A stretch of 64,000 nt of DNA from Chelydra serpentina (Eukaryota > Chordata > Testudines > Chelydridae): NCBI GenBank assembly GCA_037349315.1, contig JBAIAC010000026.1:3844001-3908000 (forward strand). Direction: 5' to 3'. The stretch's first letter is position 1. The number at the start of each line of letters is the position of its first letter. Both the position numbers and the translations under genes were made by a program. Below are positions 43,795 to 58,700 of this stretch, piece by piece. Under the pieces are notes generated by a model, which saw only the letters and a program-made list of their open reading frames with translations, had not been told where the DNA came from and ran no database searches.

Positions 43795-46700
43795 CCCGCC
43801 CCCTGCCGCCCCATCCAACCCCTCCTCTCATTCCTGACAGCCTCCCCGGGACCCCTGCCCTGTCCTGTCCCCTGACCGCCCCCGGAACTCCTGCCCCTGA
43901 ATGCCCCATCCAACCCTCATCCAACAGCAGGGGAGGGGCGGGAGGGTCCCGCGGGCCATAGTTTGCCCACCTCTGTTCTAGCTAGAGGTGCTCAGCAGTT
44001 AAGTTGCATTGTAGTTCAAAACTACTAGCCATTGTGCCAGGCTGCTCAGGTGCAAATGCAACATCATTTGGGGAAAGCCAGGAGATGAGGCAGATGGATC
44101 CAAAACTCTTGTGCACTAGGAAACCATAAATAATTCTCTTCAGGTTTCCTATGTGAATTGAACACTGTTCTTTACAAATTTTGAAGGGTGACCTTTAGGC
44201 TCCTTGGATACAAAGCTGGATCTCTTGTGGTAATTGCATGCTGGTGTCCCTTTCTGTCTCCTACAGGATTGCTTACAACCCTTGAGTATGCAGGCCCTCC
44301 CTGCACAGCCAGAATCACTGTGTATTGTGGAGATGGGCGGGGCAGAAAAACAGGATGAGCTGGGCGAGCGGGGCTCCATTGGCTTCCTGTACTTGAACAT
44401 CGGATTACAGGTGAGGAGCACTTGCCTGGTTCCCTGAGAGACATTGAGCTTGAAAGACTTTATCAAATGCTCATTATATTGTCCAGTGCAGCACAGCTTG
44501 AAAGACTTTATCAAATGCTCATTATATTGTCCAGTGCAGCAGCATAAGACTTTCCATGTGGACATCCCATCAGGATATAAAGGTCTGCAGTGAATTCCCC
44601 TCTGTGTATGGGCCTGTCTGGAATTCCCCAGTTACTCCAGCTGTTAAGCAAGTCCCCATATGTAGTTAGATTTTAGGTGAATACTCCCACTGATCAGAAG
44701 AAAGCAAATCCTTTGAGACATTGCCTAGCACAAATCGTGCATTCTTGTGCTTTGGCCCCCTTTTGAAAAGAGGATGATCATAAAGAAACTATTCTCTCCA
44801 TGAAATGTTCTCGGGCAGCTGTGCAGAGAGCTCCTTGAGGGCAGAGCCTCACGTGATCATGTACGTGATCCCAGGGTCTGCTCCAATAATCTCCCCGTTG
44901 TCCAGTCTTTCGCACGAGCAGTGCTAGGTGATCCTGTGAGAGAAATGTTGTTTTGACAAGTGGTACGTGGGGTAAAAATAACTGGGCTCTTCCAGATAGT
45001 CCAGCCCAGCATCTTTACCTGGGCATCTTGTTTTTGCCAGACTGTAAACTCTTTGATCATTAGGGTTTGAGAGGAACTGTAAGGCTCTGCACTTGGAATC
45101 TGGGTTCATTGACCAGTTCTACCATCGACTTCCTTTGTGACTTAGGGAAAGTCGTTTTGTGCCTCAGTCTTTGTCAGGGTTCCCTCCCCCACTCTGAATT
45201 CTGGGGTACAGATGTGGGGACCCGCATGAAAGACCCCCTAAGCTTATTTCTACCAGCTTAGGTTAAAAACTTCCCCAAGGCACAAATCCTTCCTTGTCCT
45301 TGGACAGTATTGCTGCCACCACCAAGTGATTTAGACAAAAATTCAGGAAAAAGACCATTTGGAGTCCCTATTTCCCCAAAATAGCCCCTCAAGTCCCTTC
45401 ACCCCCTTTCCTGGGGAGGCTTGAGAATAATATACCAACCAATTGCCTTTAATATAAGTACAGACCAGACCCTTTATCTTTAGGACACTAAAATCAATCA
45501 GGTTCTTAAAAGAAGAACTTTATTATAAATTAAAAAGCAAAAGAAGCACCTTTGTAAAATCAGGATGGAAGGTAACTTTACAGGGTGATAAAAAGATTTA
45601 AAACACAGAGTACTTCCCTCTGGACTTAGCTTCACAGTTCTAAAAACAGGAATAAACTTACCTCTTAGCATAGAGAAAATTCACAAGCTAAAACAAAAGA
45701 TAATCTAACACATTTCCTTGCCATTACTTAGAATTTTTGTAATCTTAGATGCTCAATTCAGGTATGTTTTTAGGAGCTGTTTTTCCAGCCTGGTCTCTCT
45801 CTCGTCCAGAGAGGGAACAAACAAAGAGAGCACAAACAAACCCCTCTTCCCCCGATTTGAAAGTATCTTCTTTCCTCATTGGCCCTTTTGGTCAGGTGCC
45901 AACTAGGTTATTTAAGCTTCTTACCCCTTACAGGTAAAGATTCAGTACAGCTACCCAGGAGGGATTTTATGCTACCCTTAGCTGTATGTTTATAACAGTC
46001 TTAAAAAAACAAAGAGAGGAAAAAAAGACTAATTAGGTAAAAACTGCATCTTCTTTCATTAAGTATAACTGCCTTGCCAGTATTCCGTCTCTGCGATCAT
46101 GAACTAAAGTGAGTTTTCTCTCTCTCCTAAATAAAAGAACGGTGTGCTGCTGCGAACTGTCCTGGATCCAGTCACTGGAGATCTTTCTGATACCAGAACC
46201 AGGTACCTTGGCTCACGCCCCGTGAAACTCTTCAGAGTCCGAATGCAAGGCCAAGAGGCGGTAAGTAAAGCACGATGTCAAGGTATTATGTCAATATTTG
46301 TCACTGTGCACAGTGTGCCAGCTTCCCTCGTTGGTGGGTAGGGTGGAGAACAAACCTTTGCTGCACAACTGGACCAGCTTACTGTAAAGGAGGAGGAGCC
46401 GGGTGGCTTCATTCTGGAGCTGCTTGGGACATAGCTCGTACTTGACATAACGAGCCTGGGTTGTCAGTCTCTCCTTGTTTCTTAAGATATGATGTACTGC
46501 AATGCGTGTCTGACTCCTCTTCCATCTACTGCCCTCTTTGTGCTATGACTGCGCTGACTTGCAGGCCACTCCTCCACTGTATGTGTAAAAGCTCTAAGCA
46601 GATTCTATTAGGCACTTTCAGCGTCTCTTAGCTGACCTCTTCTGCACAGATACGAAGGCTGAGAGCCCTGCATGAGCATCCACGCAGTCTCTGGCTGCCT

Positions 46701-49700
46701 GATGTGTAGTGGGATTTATTTTGCTTTGGCCCAAAGCAGGTTATGGTCTCCTCCTGTCTCTGTTAAGAGGGCTAGAGCTGTTTAGCCAGGGGCTAGTCAG
46801 CTGCCTAGTCATCTGCGGCTGAAGCAAAATATTTATTGGATTTGGAGTTGAGGATCCAGTCCTTTAGAATTGTATTTGCAGCCCTTCTGTTGTGGCACTG
46901 GGGAAAGCAGCCGCCCCCAGGTTGACCCGTTTTTGGATCACATCTCATGGGTTGAGAAGTGCTGTGTTAGTGATGGCCAGTGCAGGGGACTGGGCAGGTC
47001 TGGATTCTGCTCTAGGTTGTGGTACATTAGGTAAGTCTCATCTTGCTGTACACAGTCCCCTCATCTGTAAAATGGGTATAACATGTATTATGGAGGATTT
47101 GAGGCTTAATTCATTAATACCTGTAAAGCTCTTTGAGATCCTTGAAAGAGAGGTGTTGAAATAGAGCAATACATTTTTTATTTAGAGGCCAATCTCTTGC
47201 ATTCCCCTCTGTACTGAGATCAGGTGACACCCCCTGAGTATAATGTACATTATTTAATATAACTCTGTCTGGCTGCCCAGCCAAGAATATGGTCATTTCC
47301 AAATCATTTTAACTAATAATTGAGATATAAATAATCCTTTAGGTTAAAGCTGAAGGAGTTTTAAGTCTAATTTACTTTGCACTGTTTATGTTGTTTGTTT
47401 GTTTTCTGCATTCCTCTTAGATTGACTGCAAATAGTCTAATTAGCTCCATTTATGTTTCTAATCAGTGTCACTTTTCATGCACTAGCATAATATTGCAAT
47501 ATTCTGGTTGCAACATGACAGGAAATGTTTGTTTAAAGAAACCTACTTCGGTTGAAAAACAAAGTTGTTTAAAAAGAAAAGCCAGCCATGGAAGTATTTC
47601 TGTTTATTTTGGCTTTCGTGGGGAAAATTGGATTTTCCAAGACTCGGTTTGGGACCAGTAGCATAGCCGGGGGGGAGCAGGGGGAGCGGCCTTCTTTTTA
47701 AGCGCCTCTTCTTGCACTCACCCGGCGGTGCTCCGGGTCTTCAGCGGCATTTTGGCGGCGGGTACCACCGAAGACCCGGAGTGAGTGAGGACCCACTGCC
47801 GAAGACCCGGAGCGCCGGGGTAAGTACAGGGGGAGGCGCCTTTTTATAGCGCCGCTCCCCCTGCACTCCGGACCTGGCTGCGCTACTGTTTGGGATCAGG
47901 TTGTCATGACACCATTCTTGTAATCAGTGATGTCTGAACCATGAGGTTGCTCCCTTGGAAGTTGCTCCTTAGAGGGGGAGTGGTTTTGAAGTCTGTCTCT
48001 GGGCAGAGTGAAATTATGCCCACAGTGATTGATTGGATAAGAGTCTAATTGTTGGAATGTGCACACTCTGATTAATGCTGCAGGGAGTTAACTTGCCCCT
48101 CATGTCCAGATTGGTGAATTTGCTGTCTCTCTTCCTTCCCCAGGTGCTGGCCATGTCCAGTCGCTCATGGCTGAGTTATTCTTATCAGTCCCGCTTTCAT
48201 CTAACCCCCTTGTCCTATGAGACTCTAGAGTTTGCATCTGGCTTCGCTTCTGAGCAGTGCCCAGAGGGCATTGTTGCTATCTCCACAAACACCTTGAGGT
48301 AAGGTTGATGAAACTCTCATGCCTCTGAACCGGGGCCGCTGGTAGTTCTCAGGAGGGAGGAGAGGGCAGTTTCCATTTGTTGGGGGACTTCTGGTATGAT
48401 GCATGGATAAAGAAAGCTCTTTAACATCACCTGCCTCTCCCTAAAACCACTCTCTTTCACTGCAGACACATTTGTTCATATTCAACATCTGGCAGTTTTG
48501 CACCAAGCTAATTTATAGTGTTTGGGAGAATTTGCAGTAAAAATCCCATCTCACTGGGATCAACAGATCTTTGAGTTTTGTCCCCCACTGGGAGATGGTC
48601 AGACACCTTTGAGCACAAGCCAGTTGGGTGCACAGTTGGTTCAAATATTTCCCCACCCTGTCATTTTTAATGTTTCTACCAGTGGATCTGCCACTCAGCC
48701 TACAAAAGGCATTCTACAGTATACGCAGCAGCCCCATTTAGGGTTTCAAGCCATGACTAGAAACCAGTTTTGCTCCAGATGTTCTGTTTTTATTAAATTG
48801 TCTAAATGTTGTTGATTCTTCTCCTACCAAGATTAGTAATCCGGGGCCTTCCCATGGGGCAGGGTCGCTCCATGTTTGTAATAGTTGGGATAGTTTTCAA
48901 CTTTGGAGCTAGCTCACCAATTCATATTCTTATTAATACATTTTAAAATCCATCGCAACTGCGTCTGTCAGCTGACAGCAAGATGCAGACTCCAGCACTA
49001 GGCTCCTAAAATGCAACTTGTAGTTAGTTTGTAAAAGGAAAAATTTTTATGGTGATTGGTGCTTCTGATCTTGCATTTTTAGATCATTGAATGAAATGGG
49101 TGTAGTTTTAGGTGTATTTTGTTCAGTAACAGTCTAACCTTATTTAAGATAATAGCCACACTCCCAATGGAGACGTTTTGTGGGCAGGGGTATGGAGGAA
49201 TGGAAAAAGGAGATAACAGCTTCCTTTTGTTCTAGAAGAATTAAGTAGAGCTACCAAGTAACATTGTCTGTAATCCTGTTCCTTTCTCCGTACCTACCAT
49301 ATTCAGTTACGGTTTCTCTGTTCAGATTAGATTGTAAGATAATCAGGGCGGGAAATAAGAATACTTAAGTCTGAAAGCACCTTCTATGCTTACAGTGGCT
49401 CTATGTTAAGGTGAGGTGGAATATAACCATATTGGAACAATTATAATCACAGATCAGTTTTACTTACAGAGCAAAACTTTTCTAGCAAGGCTGAGTTCTT
49501 GTGCATGTTTCAAAATGTTCTTAGTGTCCAGCTTGGTCACCTCAAGATTTTAGAATTGTATACAGTTCTTAAGGTCAGTAGCTGTATTAGACCAATAGGA
49601 ACACAGACAGACTGAGCAACTGGTTTATTTGGAGATGCACAAGAATGCACAGCGGAAATGTTTATTACAGGAACTTGTCCCCTGCATACAGCAAGCCCTG

Positions 49701-52700
49701 TGCTTGTATTTCAGCAAGTTTGCAGCTGAGGCATTATTTGCAATGGTTCTGATTCTCATGCCTCTAAGGCCTTGGCTACCCTCACGAGTTACAGTGCAAT
49801 AAAACTGCCTGCAGCGCTGTAACTCACTAACCGTCTACACTTGCAATGCCCTTACAACGCTGCATCTCTGCAGGTACAGCGCTGCTGGTACTTCACCTTC
49901 CCTGAGAGGAATAACAGCTGTTGCGTTGCTGGAATGTAGTTGGGCAGGTTCGCACTAACTGACCGGAAGCTCCCTTTGTTTTGAAACGGCACTTCCGGGT
50001 TGGAGTTCAGAGCTCTGTTCTTGGGCTGCTTTACAAAAACCAAACACAGCTACTGTTTGCAGGCAGTGGGGGCTCCGTTAGGAGTGCCGGCAGCAAAGTT
50101 AGCTTGGAGAGAGGTGGCTTGGGGGAGAGAAGGGCGGAAGGGGGAGGGGTTGTTCTCCGTTTCCCGAGTGGCCGTTTATCTGCTCTTTAAAAACAAACAA
50201 AGCCCCTGCTGCTTGCTTTCAGTGATTGAGAGAGAGGTGGGGGAGCTGTGAGTGTATAAACGTAAGAGATAATGAGCTGACACTCTGTGGATACCCCAAA
50301 AACCCCACTCTCTCTCCCTACACGCTCCCTGTCACACTCCACCTCACCCCCCCCCCCCCCATTTGAAAAGCTCGTTGCAGCCACTTGAACGCTGGGATAG
50401 CTGCCCATAATTCACCGCTCCCAATACAGCTGCAGATGCCTCAAATGTGGCCACGACAGTGCGCTGGCAGCTGCCAGTGTGGACAGGCTGCAGCGCTTTC
50501 CCTACTCAGCTGTACGAAGACGGGTTTAACTCACAGCGCTGTACAGCTGCAAGTGTAGCCTTAGCCTTAAATGAGGGGAGATTACAACACCACTGAGAAA
50601 TAGGATACATAGTCATTGAGTGGGAAAGTACATGATAAACTGGGAATAAGGGAGTTTAAATGCATCTGGCCGAGCTGCAGGAGGAGTGACTGAAGGATAC
50701 GTTGGGTAGCTCTCTTGGATTTCATCACTGGAAAATGCAGCATGGGATAGCAACATTGCGAAAAGGGCCATGGTGGGGACAGTTGCCCATTCTGCAGAAT
50801 AGTCATGCTGCCCTTTTTAGCAGGGCTGCCAGAGTTTGTTTAGCAGCTTTCAGAGCACTAAGTAAGATGGCTTTATGTGGTTCAATGTTTGGTTTGGATT
50901 TTGCTCATGGTGTGGCTCATTTGTGCGTTAAGAAAAGGCAATGAATTACTAAACGTGAAGGCTAGGTCTACCCAGCAAGAGCTGTGCATGGGCTAGCCTC
51001 CCTGAGCTAGCTTAAATCCAGCTGGCATGGGTAACAATAGCAGTGAAGGCAGCGTGGACTTTGGAGCAGACTCGCGAGCTGAATGCCTACTCAGGCTCTG
51101 TGCTAGGTTTGTACCACCGGCTTTGAAGCCCGTGCTATCTTCATTGCTATTGTTACCTGGATTCAAGATAGCTCAGGTAGGCTGGCCCATGCACAGCTTT
51201 TGCTGTGTAGAAATACCCACAGAATCTAGGCTAGCTGCCCCAGCAATGGGGCCCTGGAGAAATTAGTAAATATATGGTGGTATCAGCATTTGGAGTATTT
51301 CAGGTCTGGGATCAGGCACCGTAGTAGTACGATCCCTTTATAGCTAGGCGATGACATTTCTAATATGTGCCCCAAAAAATGTCCAACCAAGTGGTCGAAA
51401 ACACAACCACTGATCCACAATGATAGTGCAAAGCAAGGTCGGCTTTTTTATTTTATAGGTCTCTGTTTAGAAAATGCAACTCCACCTCTAGCTCACCACT
51501 GTGATTTGTTCTGAGCCATTGTTTGCCCTGGCCAACGCCAAACATTTTCTCATTGAATGTCTTTCCTCAGTCCCCGATTGCTTGGTTCCCAAAATACCTC
51601 ATTCTATAGGCCACCAGAAAGGTCCATTAGTGGTCCATGTGTACACACACACACACTATAAGTTTTAAACAAACAATTTAATACTGGTACACAGGGATGA
51701 TTGTGAAGCTTGGTTGAGGTGGAGGAGTCAGAGGGTGGGATATTTCCCAGGGAATGCCTTACTGCTAAATGATGAACTAGCAATTGGCTGAGCCCTCAAG
51801 GGTTAACTCTCACACGCTTTAAGCCAGCAGGAAAGGAGGGAGGGCAGACAGAGACAGACACAGACACACCTGTGTTTGTTTGAGAGAGAGAGATGCGCAT
51901 TTCCAATTAGGTATCAAGAGTGGGGTCAGAAGTACACTGCCTTATTAATTAGATCAGCAAGCCAGCAGCTGCTGCCTTAAGGTCCGTCGTGTGACCCCCC
52001 CTGCTCTATGGAAGATGGGGTAAGTGGGGTGCAGGAGCAGGGGGGAGGGAGACACCCTGACATTAGCCTCCCTCTTCTCCTCCCCCGCGCGTGCGCACAC
52101 ACACAGCAAGCAAGAGTCTCAGGGAGCAGCTCCAATGCAGAGGGCAGGAGCAGCACATGGCAGTGGGGGAAGGGACAGCTGAACTGCTGGCAATTGATAG
52201 CCTGCTGGGCAGCTGAGGATGTTAGAAGGGAGCATTGCACAACTTTAAATGAGCAGTTCCTGTACAAACAGATTTAAAAATGACTCTGGCTCTTACCGGG
52301 GAGAGAAGGAATTTATTTTTTCTCTGAATGGGAAATTCTCTGGGTGGCCTATGCTGTAAAACCTATCTGGTTATATGCTGTAAAATAACAGAAAAAGGAA
52401 AGTGCTTTGTGAATTGAAAAGGCTGCTCTGTAGGAAATGGAGTGAGTTGGTTTGAAAATCAAAGGAATGACCGTGTTTATTGTGTTGCCTGTTCATATCT
52501 CAGCCTGGGGGGGAATAATTAGGAAGATAAGTGAAAATAAAGGGGAAGCTTAAATTCAGGAGCCCTGATTTATGTGACTACAAACAGGCACTTTCTTCTT
52601 GTCTGTCCTTTTTGGCATATTAAAGCATTCAATATTTTTTTTAAAGGAATCTTTCTGAAGAGACTCATGGTTATTCTGACACCAGATGAGCTGGCATTTG

Positions 52701-55700
52701 ACCAGGCAAGCTGCAGAAAGACCAGCCATTCAGACACTGATATTTTTCTTGTCTTGTGACTAACCTGATCGGAGAAACTTTTTGGGTCAGCTGTAGCCTC
52801 TAAACCTCATTTGGATTCAGATGCCGTATTCCCAAGATTCCCCTATTCCTTTCGTCCACCTTTTTTCCCCTCATAAAATGATTTCTTTTGCATAAATGCA
52901 CCATTTGCAAAAGGCTGTTGATCACCCACCACTCATTCTGTCATCTCGGGCATAGATATAGCATGGTCTCATATTTAAAACAGGGAAGTGGGAGTCATAG
53001 GAGACTGGTATTCTGTGCTCAGTTCACCCACTGATGAGCCAGTCTCATCCCTTCCCTGAAGTTCAGTTTCCCAGCCTGCAGAGTGGGGTCATCAAACCGA
53101 ATGCATGGGATTAGTGTGATCACCTATAAGGAATTACAAAGAAAGTTCCCTTCTTCCCCAGCGCCCCGCCCCTCTCCTCCCACCCACCCACACACACACA
53201 CAACACTGCACAGTTGGCCTGGTGTCTTGGAGGCAGGAGCATTCACCTTCCTCTGAGGCATCAGATATTGGCCTCTGCCAGGAAACTACTAACCAATCCA
53301 TTGCTGATCTCTCATGTAGCTCCACTATAGCATCCACTCCAAAAATCTAGCAGCGCTATTGAGAACTCTGGGGGTTTGTGCTCTGAAGAAAGAACATTGC
53401 TCTGAGGGTTGGGAAAGAGCGATTAGCGCTCTCCCATCTGGCCTGGGCTGCTGAGAGAACAGCAGCTGGCCTGTACATTGATTCAAGAGATGATAGCTGA
53501 AGACTGAGCTCCATCCTCGCTGTCTCTGGGGTGTGGCTTGTGTTGGGAGTTGCGAAATGCATGTGGCCTTTCTCTGTCCATGTAGGATTTTGGCATTGGA
53601 AAAGCTGGGGGCAGTCTTCAACCAGGTTGCCTTCCCGCTGCAGTACACCCCCAGGAGGTTCGTCATTCACCCTGAGAGCAGCAACCTGATCATCATTGAG
53701 ACAGACCACAATGCTTACACCGAGGCCACGAAGGCCCAGAGGAAGCAGCAGATGGCTGAGGTAATCAGGACAGCTCATACATGCATCTGTGTCCTTCTGG
53801 ACGCCCTCTCACTTGAGTGTTGAGGATCCTCACCTATGTTAACCTCAGGTGACTGGAATTCTTTTGCTGGGTGTGAGCATGAAGGGCGGATGGATGCAGT
53901 GCAGGCCCGTGGGGATGGAAGGAGAGGTTGCTCAGAGTCCTGCATTGTGTTCCACGTACAGTTTGGGCTTGGGCTAATCACTTAACCTCTTCCTCAGTCT
54001 CCACGTGCAAAACGGGTATATACTTAATACATTGTGACATTAAATGTTTGAAAATCCACTTGAGCTCCTCTGAAGGAGCCTATATAAGGACAAATTGTTC
54101 TTTACTGTTTGGTGCTGTTGATTTCTTAATTGCGGCCTTGAACTCCACGTTGCCAAATGATTAGTGGTTAGTTTTCTAGCTCAGTTGAGGCGCTTCCGCA
54201 TAATAATAATTTCAGCAAATAAATCGCAGTCCAAATGCTGCCTTTCACAGCATGCGGTACCCTGATGCCTTGACAGACTTTGCAGATCATTCTGCTGAGC
54301 AATGATCCTGCTTGTGTATCACACGTTCTCTAGAATTTTATATTATTATTGCTGAGGTTACTTGGAGTTGAATTGATTGTTTTCCTCAAAGAATTCTCTG
54401 TGGCATCAGCTGGTGTTTTGGAGGCTGTCTCCCCAAAGCAATGGCCCCATGGGCAGTGAGGAATCAACAGTTCCATACTTTTGAGCTCCATAGCAACAGG
54501 CTGTATTGTAGCAAGACGAGTGGCATCATGATCTTGTAGGTTTCTTGTAGGTGTTGAGCTCTTGGCTCTCTGGCTTTGTAAAACAGAGGCTTTAACGTTC
54601 ACTTGGTTTTCATATTAGTAGCACTTTGCCTTGGGGATCTCTCCCCATTGAAGCTCATCTTCTAAATCTCCACCACGCCAAGCAGCTTGGGTATCAGCCT
54701 GTCTTGAAATGAATCCCGTCGTGTGCTGAGCTCTTTCTCTTCCCGCTGTAATGTGTGCTGTAGGAAATGGTGGAGGCTGCAGGTGAGGATGAGCGGGAAC
54801 TGGCTGCAGAGATGGCAGCCGCCTTTCTGAATGAGAACCTTCCCGAGTCCATCTTCGGTGCCCCCAAAGCAGGCAATGGCCAGTGGGCCTCTGTTGTCCG
54901 AGTGATGAACCCCATCCAGGGCAATACATTAGATCTGGTCCAACTAGAGCAGAACGAAGCTGCCTTCAGGTAAGGAGCAGTGCCAGACAGTCTCTGGCTG
55001 TCATGTGTTTAATACATTGCTGCTTATTTGGCCCAGCCGTCGTTTGAGTTGAAAGGCCACATTGCTGGGAAGCTGGATACTAAACCCCAGTAGACACCTC
55101 CCTGCACTCTGAAGCTCTTTTCTTTCCTTCGCCCAGCCCAGTAATGCAAGGTGGGCATAGGCACTAGCTCTTAATGCCAACACGTTCACTGGGCTTTTAA
55201 AAAAGCAGTTGAAGGATAGTATTCTAAAAAGGCCCCATGGGGTGCAAATGATGGCGAAGAAATAAAAATTAGGAGCAGTTATCCTTGTGTTCCCCTCCCT
55301 TCCTTAGCATCCTCTGCATAGATTAAACTGCCAAGCAATGTTGTGGGTGCATTTAAAAGGGCAGGTACTGTGTATAAGAGAGAAGTCAGGTGGGACTGCA
55401 GCAAGGAAGATGAGTCAAGCCGACTGACAGGCAGTCTGTCCGTTTTGCTTTGTGTAATCAGTCCTCGAGATGCCTGACCCTTGTGCTGATGGGCTAAGCA
55501 TCAATCAGGGGAGGAGAAAGGTGAAAGGAGGTAGAAGAAATTGCTTATAAATGTCCAAAATGTAAATTCCCTCTGAAAAGAAAAAGCAGCAGCCCCTATT
55601 CCCACTTCCTGCCTGGGCACAGTGAATATTCCATACCTATATTGCTGTCTAAAAATGACTACTTAGGGTGTGTTTTGGGGGGGAAAGCTGAGTGGAGGGG

Positions 55701-58700
55701 ATAGATGAATGAAATCAGCGATGTGAAGTCAGGCTTCCAAAGCTCTAACCTGCTTTACCATCCATGTGTGACATGCAGATCCTATCCCGAGGCAGCTCTG
55801 GCTTTGATTTCTATACTTTGCTTACACTAACCTCTGGGCACCTGTCTGTGTTGTCCCCAGTGTGGCAGTGTGCCGATTCGCCAATGCCAGTGACGACTGG
55901 CATGTGCTGGTGGGAGTGGCCAAGGACCTGATTCTGAACCCCCGGTCGGTGGCTGGTGGGTTTATCTACACATACAAGCTGGTGAATAATGGCGAGAAGC
56001 TGGAGTTCCTACACAAGGTGAGCGTGCCCTGCATGGAGTGGGCTGACCTCTCTTGTGCTAACGTTGGGGGAGGTACAGACCAAGAGAGGAGGAAGGGAGC
56101 CAGGCAAATGCACATTGAAGCTCACTGAGTGCATGAGAGGCCCAGACAATCTTCAGATGGGTTTGGAAAACTGACCACACTAAACTACAGTTTGAGTCCC
56201 CTTGAGATATCTTGTTCCAAAGCATATACCAGATAGACTGTGCCAGCTGCCAGCCCCACATTCCCTCATATGGTTACTGCCAGTATGGGCAAGCCCTGAG
56301 CTGTGCCAGGCAGGGCACCTAACTGGCACTAGTTGGGCTCTGGCAAAGTGACTAGATATTTGGGGAGACTCTAGGCTAACCATAATTTTTCTCCTGCTCG
56401 GGAAACTTTGAAGTAGGGAGAAGCCTGTCTGCTTTCCAGGAGGAATTGGCAGGAAAATTCTGCATCCAGAGTTACTGTCTATCTAGCTGCTTATTTGGCC
56501 CTACCCCTAGTATCAGCCCCTCACAAATATGAGCATGTTTATTCTCGCAACCCCTGTATGCAATAGGGAAGGATTATCCCCTGTTACAGGTGGGTAGCTG
56601 AGGCCCAGAGAAATTGACTTGCCCAAGGTCACCTGGGAAGTCTGTGATAGAGCTGGAAATTGACCCTGGGTCTCTTGATGCCAGGCCAGTGCCATGTCTG
56701 CATTGCCATGTGCCAGACTGACAGGTAAGGACTCTATTCCCACTCCCAGAGAACAGTTCGTGAGGTCAGAGGGGGGAAATGCTACCATTTTAAAATGCAG
56801 TATTTCCATGCTTGAGGAGCTTTCATGGTGGCTATTATTTTATAAAGCTGACCTGCACTCAGGTCACTTGTCTTGATGACGAAGGTTCCCTGATACCCAG
56901 CTTTAGGTAGTATGGGCCTGTGCACCTTCTTTTGGTTACATGCATAAGTGACTTGACTTCTCATAGTAACATAGATCACTTGATGGACCTCCAGGGTTTG
57001 AACAGCAGGGTTTCAGCAGCACTAAGTTCAAAGAAACCTCTGTTCTCCCCATGCATTCCCCACTTGGTTGAGAAATGGGCAGCGGATAAGGAAGTGCTAA
57101 AGAATGTGGTGGCTTTCTTCTTTCTTCCCACATTTCCAAATTCATCAAGAGGGTCCTGTCCTGGCCGAGGGCTGCTAAGATGCCTTTTAACACACACCAT
57201 GTAGCTTACAGAGCTAGTTGGGTGGACTGGCTTTTGTTAGCCAGTGTGGCCAAACCTGGAAAAATGAGCTGATGACTGTCAGCCCCAAAAACGCCAGTGG
57301 AATTATTTTTTTCCATTGTGATCGCTGACGGATACTTTTGGATTAACAAGAATATGGCATTATCCTTAGGAAAATTTGCCTGCATTAGAGCTGCCAAGGA
57401 CATCTTGAGATCTTTCAGATTTAACGTCTTCTCCACTGGCTGGTCCAGAACTCTTACTGCTAACTCTGAGTCGGATCGAGACTCCTGAGACTGAAGGATT
57501 GCTGATTGTAATCTGAATTGGATTTAGCAAAAAGTAAAATCTTGTTCATACTGGCACTGATTGGGGTGACAGTGCCTTTTCTGCCTTGCAGCATATTCTG
57601 CTCAATTGCTCATAGAATGATCTCCACACTCAACTCCAACTCTCTCATTTAAGTGCTATGTCTGATACTCAGTGGCTTGGCAGTATCCTATCCATAATTG
57701 CATAAGCAACAATAAAACATGGTGTTCCGGCATATAGTGTACTGCTGGCACGGGGTTAGGAATTCTGCAGGACACATCAAGGACTCTGATTAACCTTGGA
57801 ATTGAGAACTCCATTGCCAGGATCAAGGCTTTAAAGCATCAACAGAACCATCGGTTTCAGTCCATTCTCCAGCTCTGCTTTATTTTCCAGTAAAGGTCCA
57901 AGTCAGTTGTCTTCAGGGGGTTTTGTCTTTCTCACTGGGCTTTCTAATGTGCGTTCCTTTCACCTCCCTGTGTAGACCCCTGTGGAGGAGGTACCTGCAG
58001 CCATTGCCCCATTCCAAGGCCGAGTCTTAATTGGAGTTGGAAAACTCTTACGTGTATACGACCTGGGCAAGAAGAAGCTGCTTCGGAAGTGTGAGAACAA
58101 GGTATTGGCTTTGGTTCTTGATGGGTGCCATTTCTGGGGGTGAGGGGTGTGAGTAAAGAGTAACACTTGGGGATACATTTTCAAAGCAGGGTTTTAGGTG
58201 TGTGTGTGTTCGTGTTCGTTCCGCTCTTGTCCTATATAAACTCCACACCGGAGGGCCCCATCCATAGGTCTGGGCGCCCTGTATATACACCCCAAAACAG
58301 AATAACCTAGGAAATACCAAGTAAAAAGCAACCATAGCAGCAACTGCTTCTCCCCCATTCCACGTTTATCATTTAATCGCCAGCCTTGTGAGCAATACAC
58401 CTTAAAACCCTGCCATGCTTCCCTTCTAGACAGAACTATCAATGGGTTTCTCACGCATTTGTTCTAATGAAATGCACAGTCCCTCCAGTGCTGTTGTATC
58501 ATATGTGGGTCATCTCTCCTCTAAATACAAATTGAGGGTCTGGTAGCATTTCCCATTTGATATATGGGAGACACTTTCACCACTTACACTAGATTCTGCC
58601 AACAGCCCAGCAGAGTGTAGGGAGAAACAGCGGAGCTATGAGACTCTGGTGTGCCATTTGATCTGGACGCACTGGAGAGCTAAAGTTGGCAGCTGTTAAA

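Larger units (their letters stand above)
48299..53585 (+). other. Long SF3B3 intron (about 5.3 kb)
   Basis: Holds the two MITE-type elements listed at 49766-50568 and 50962-51218, plus short CA runs near 51647. Otherwise I recognise nothing in it. Confidence 0.55.
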
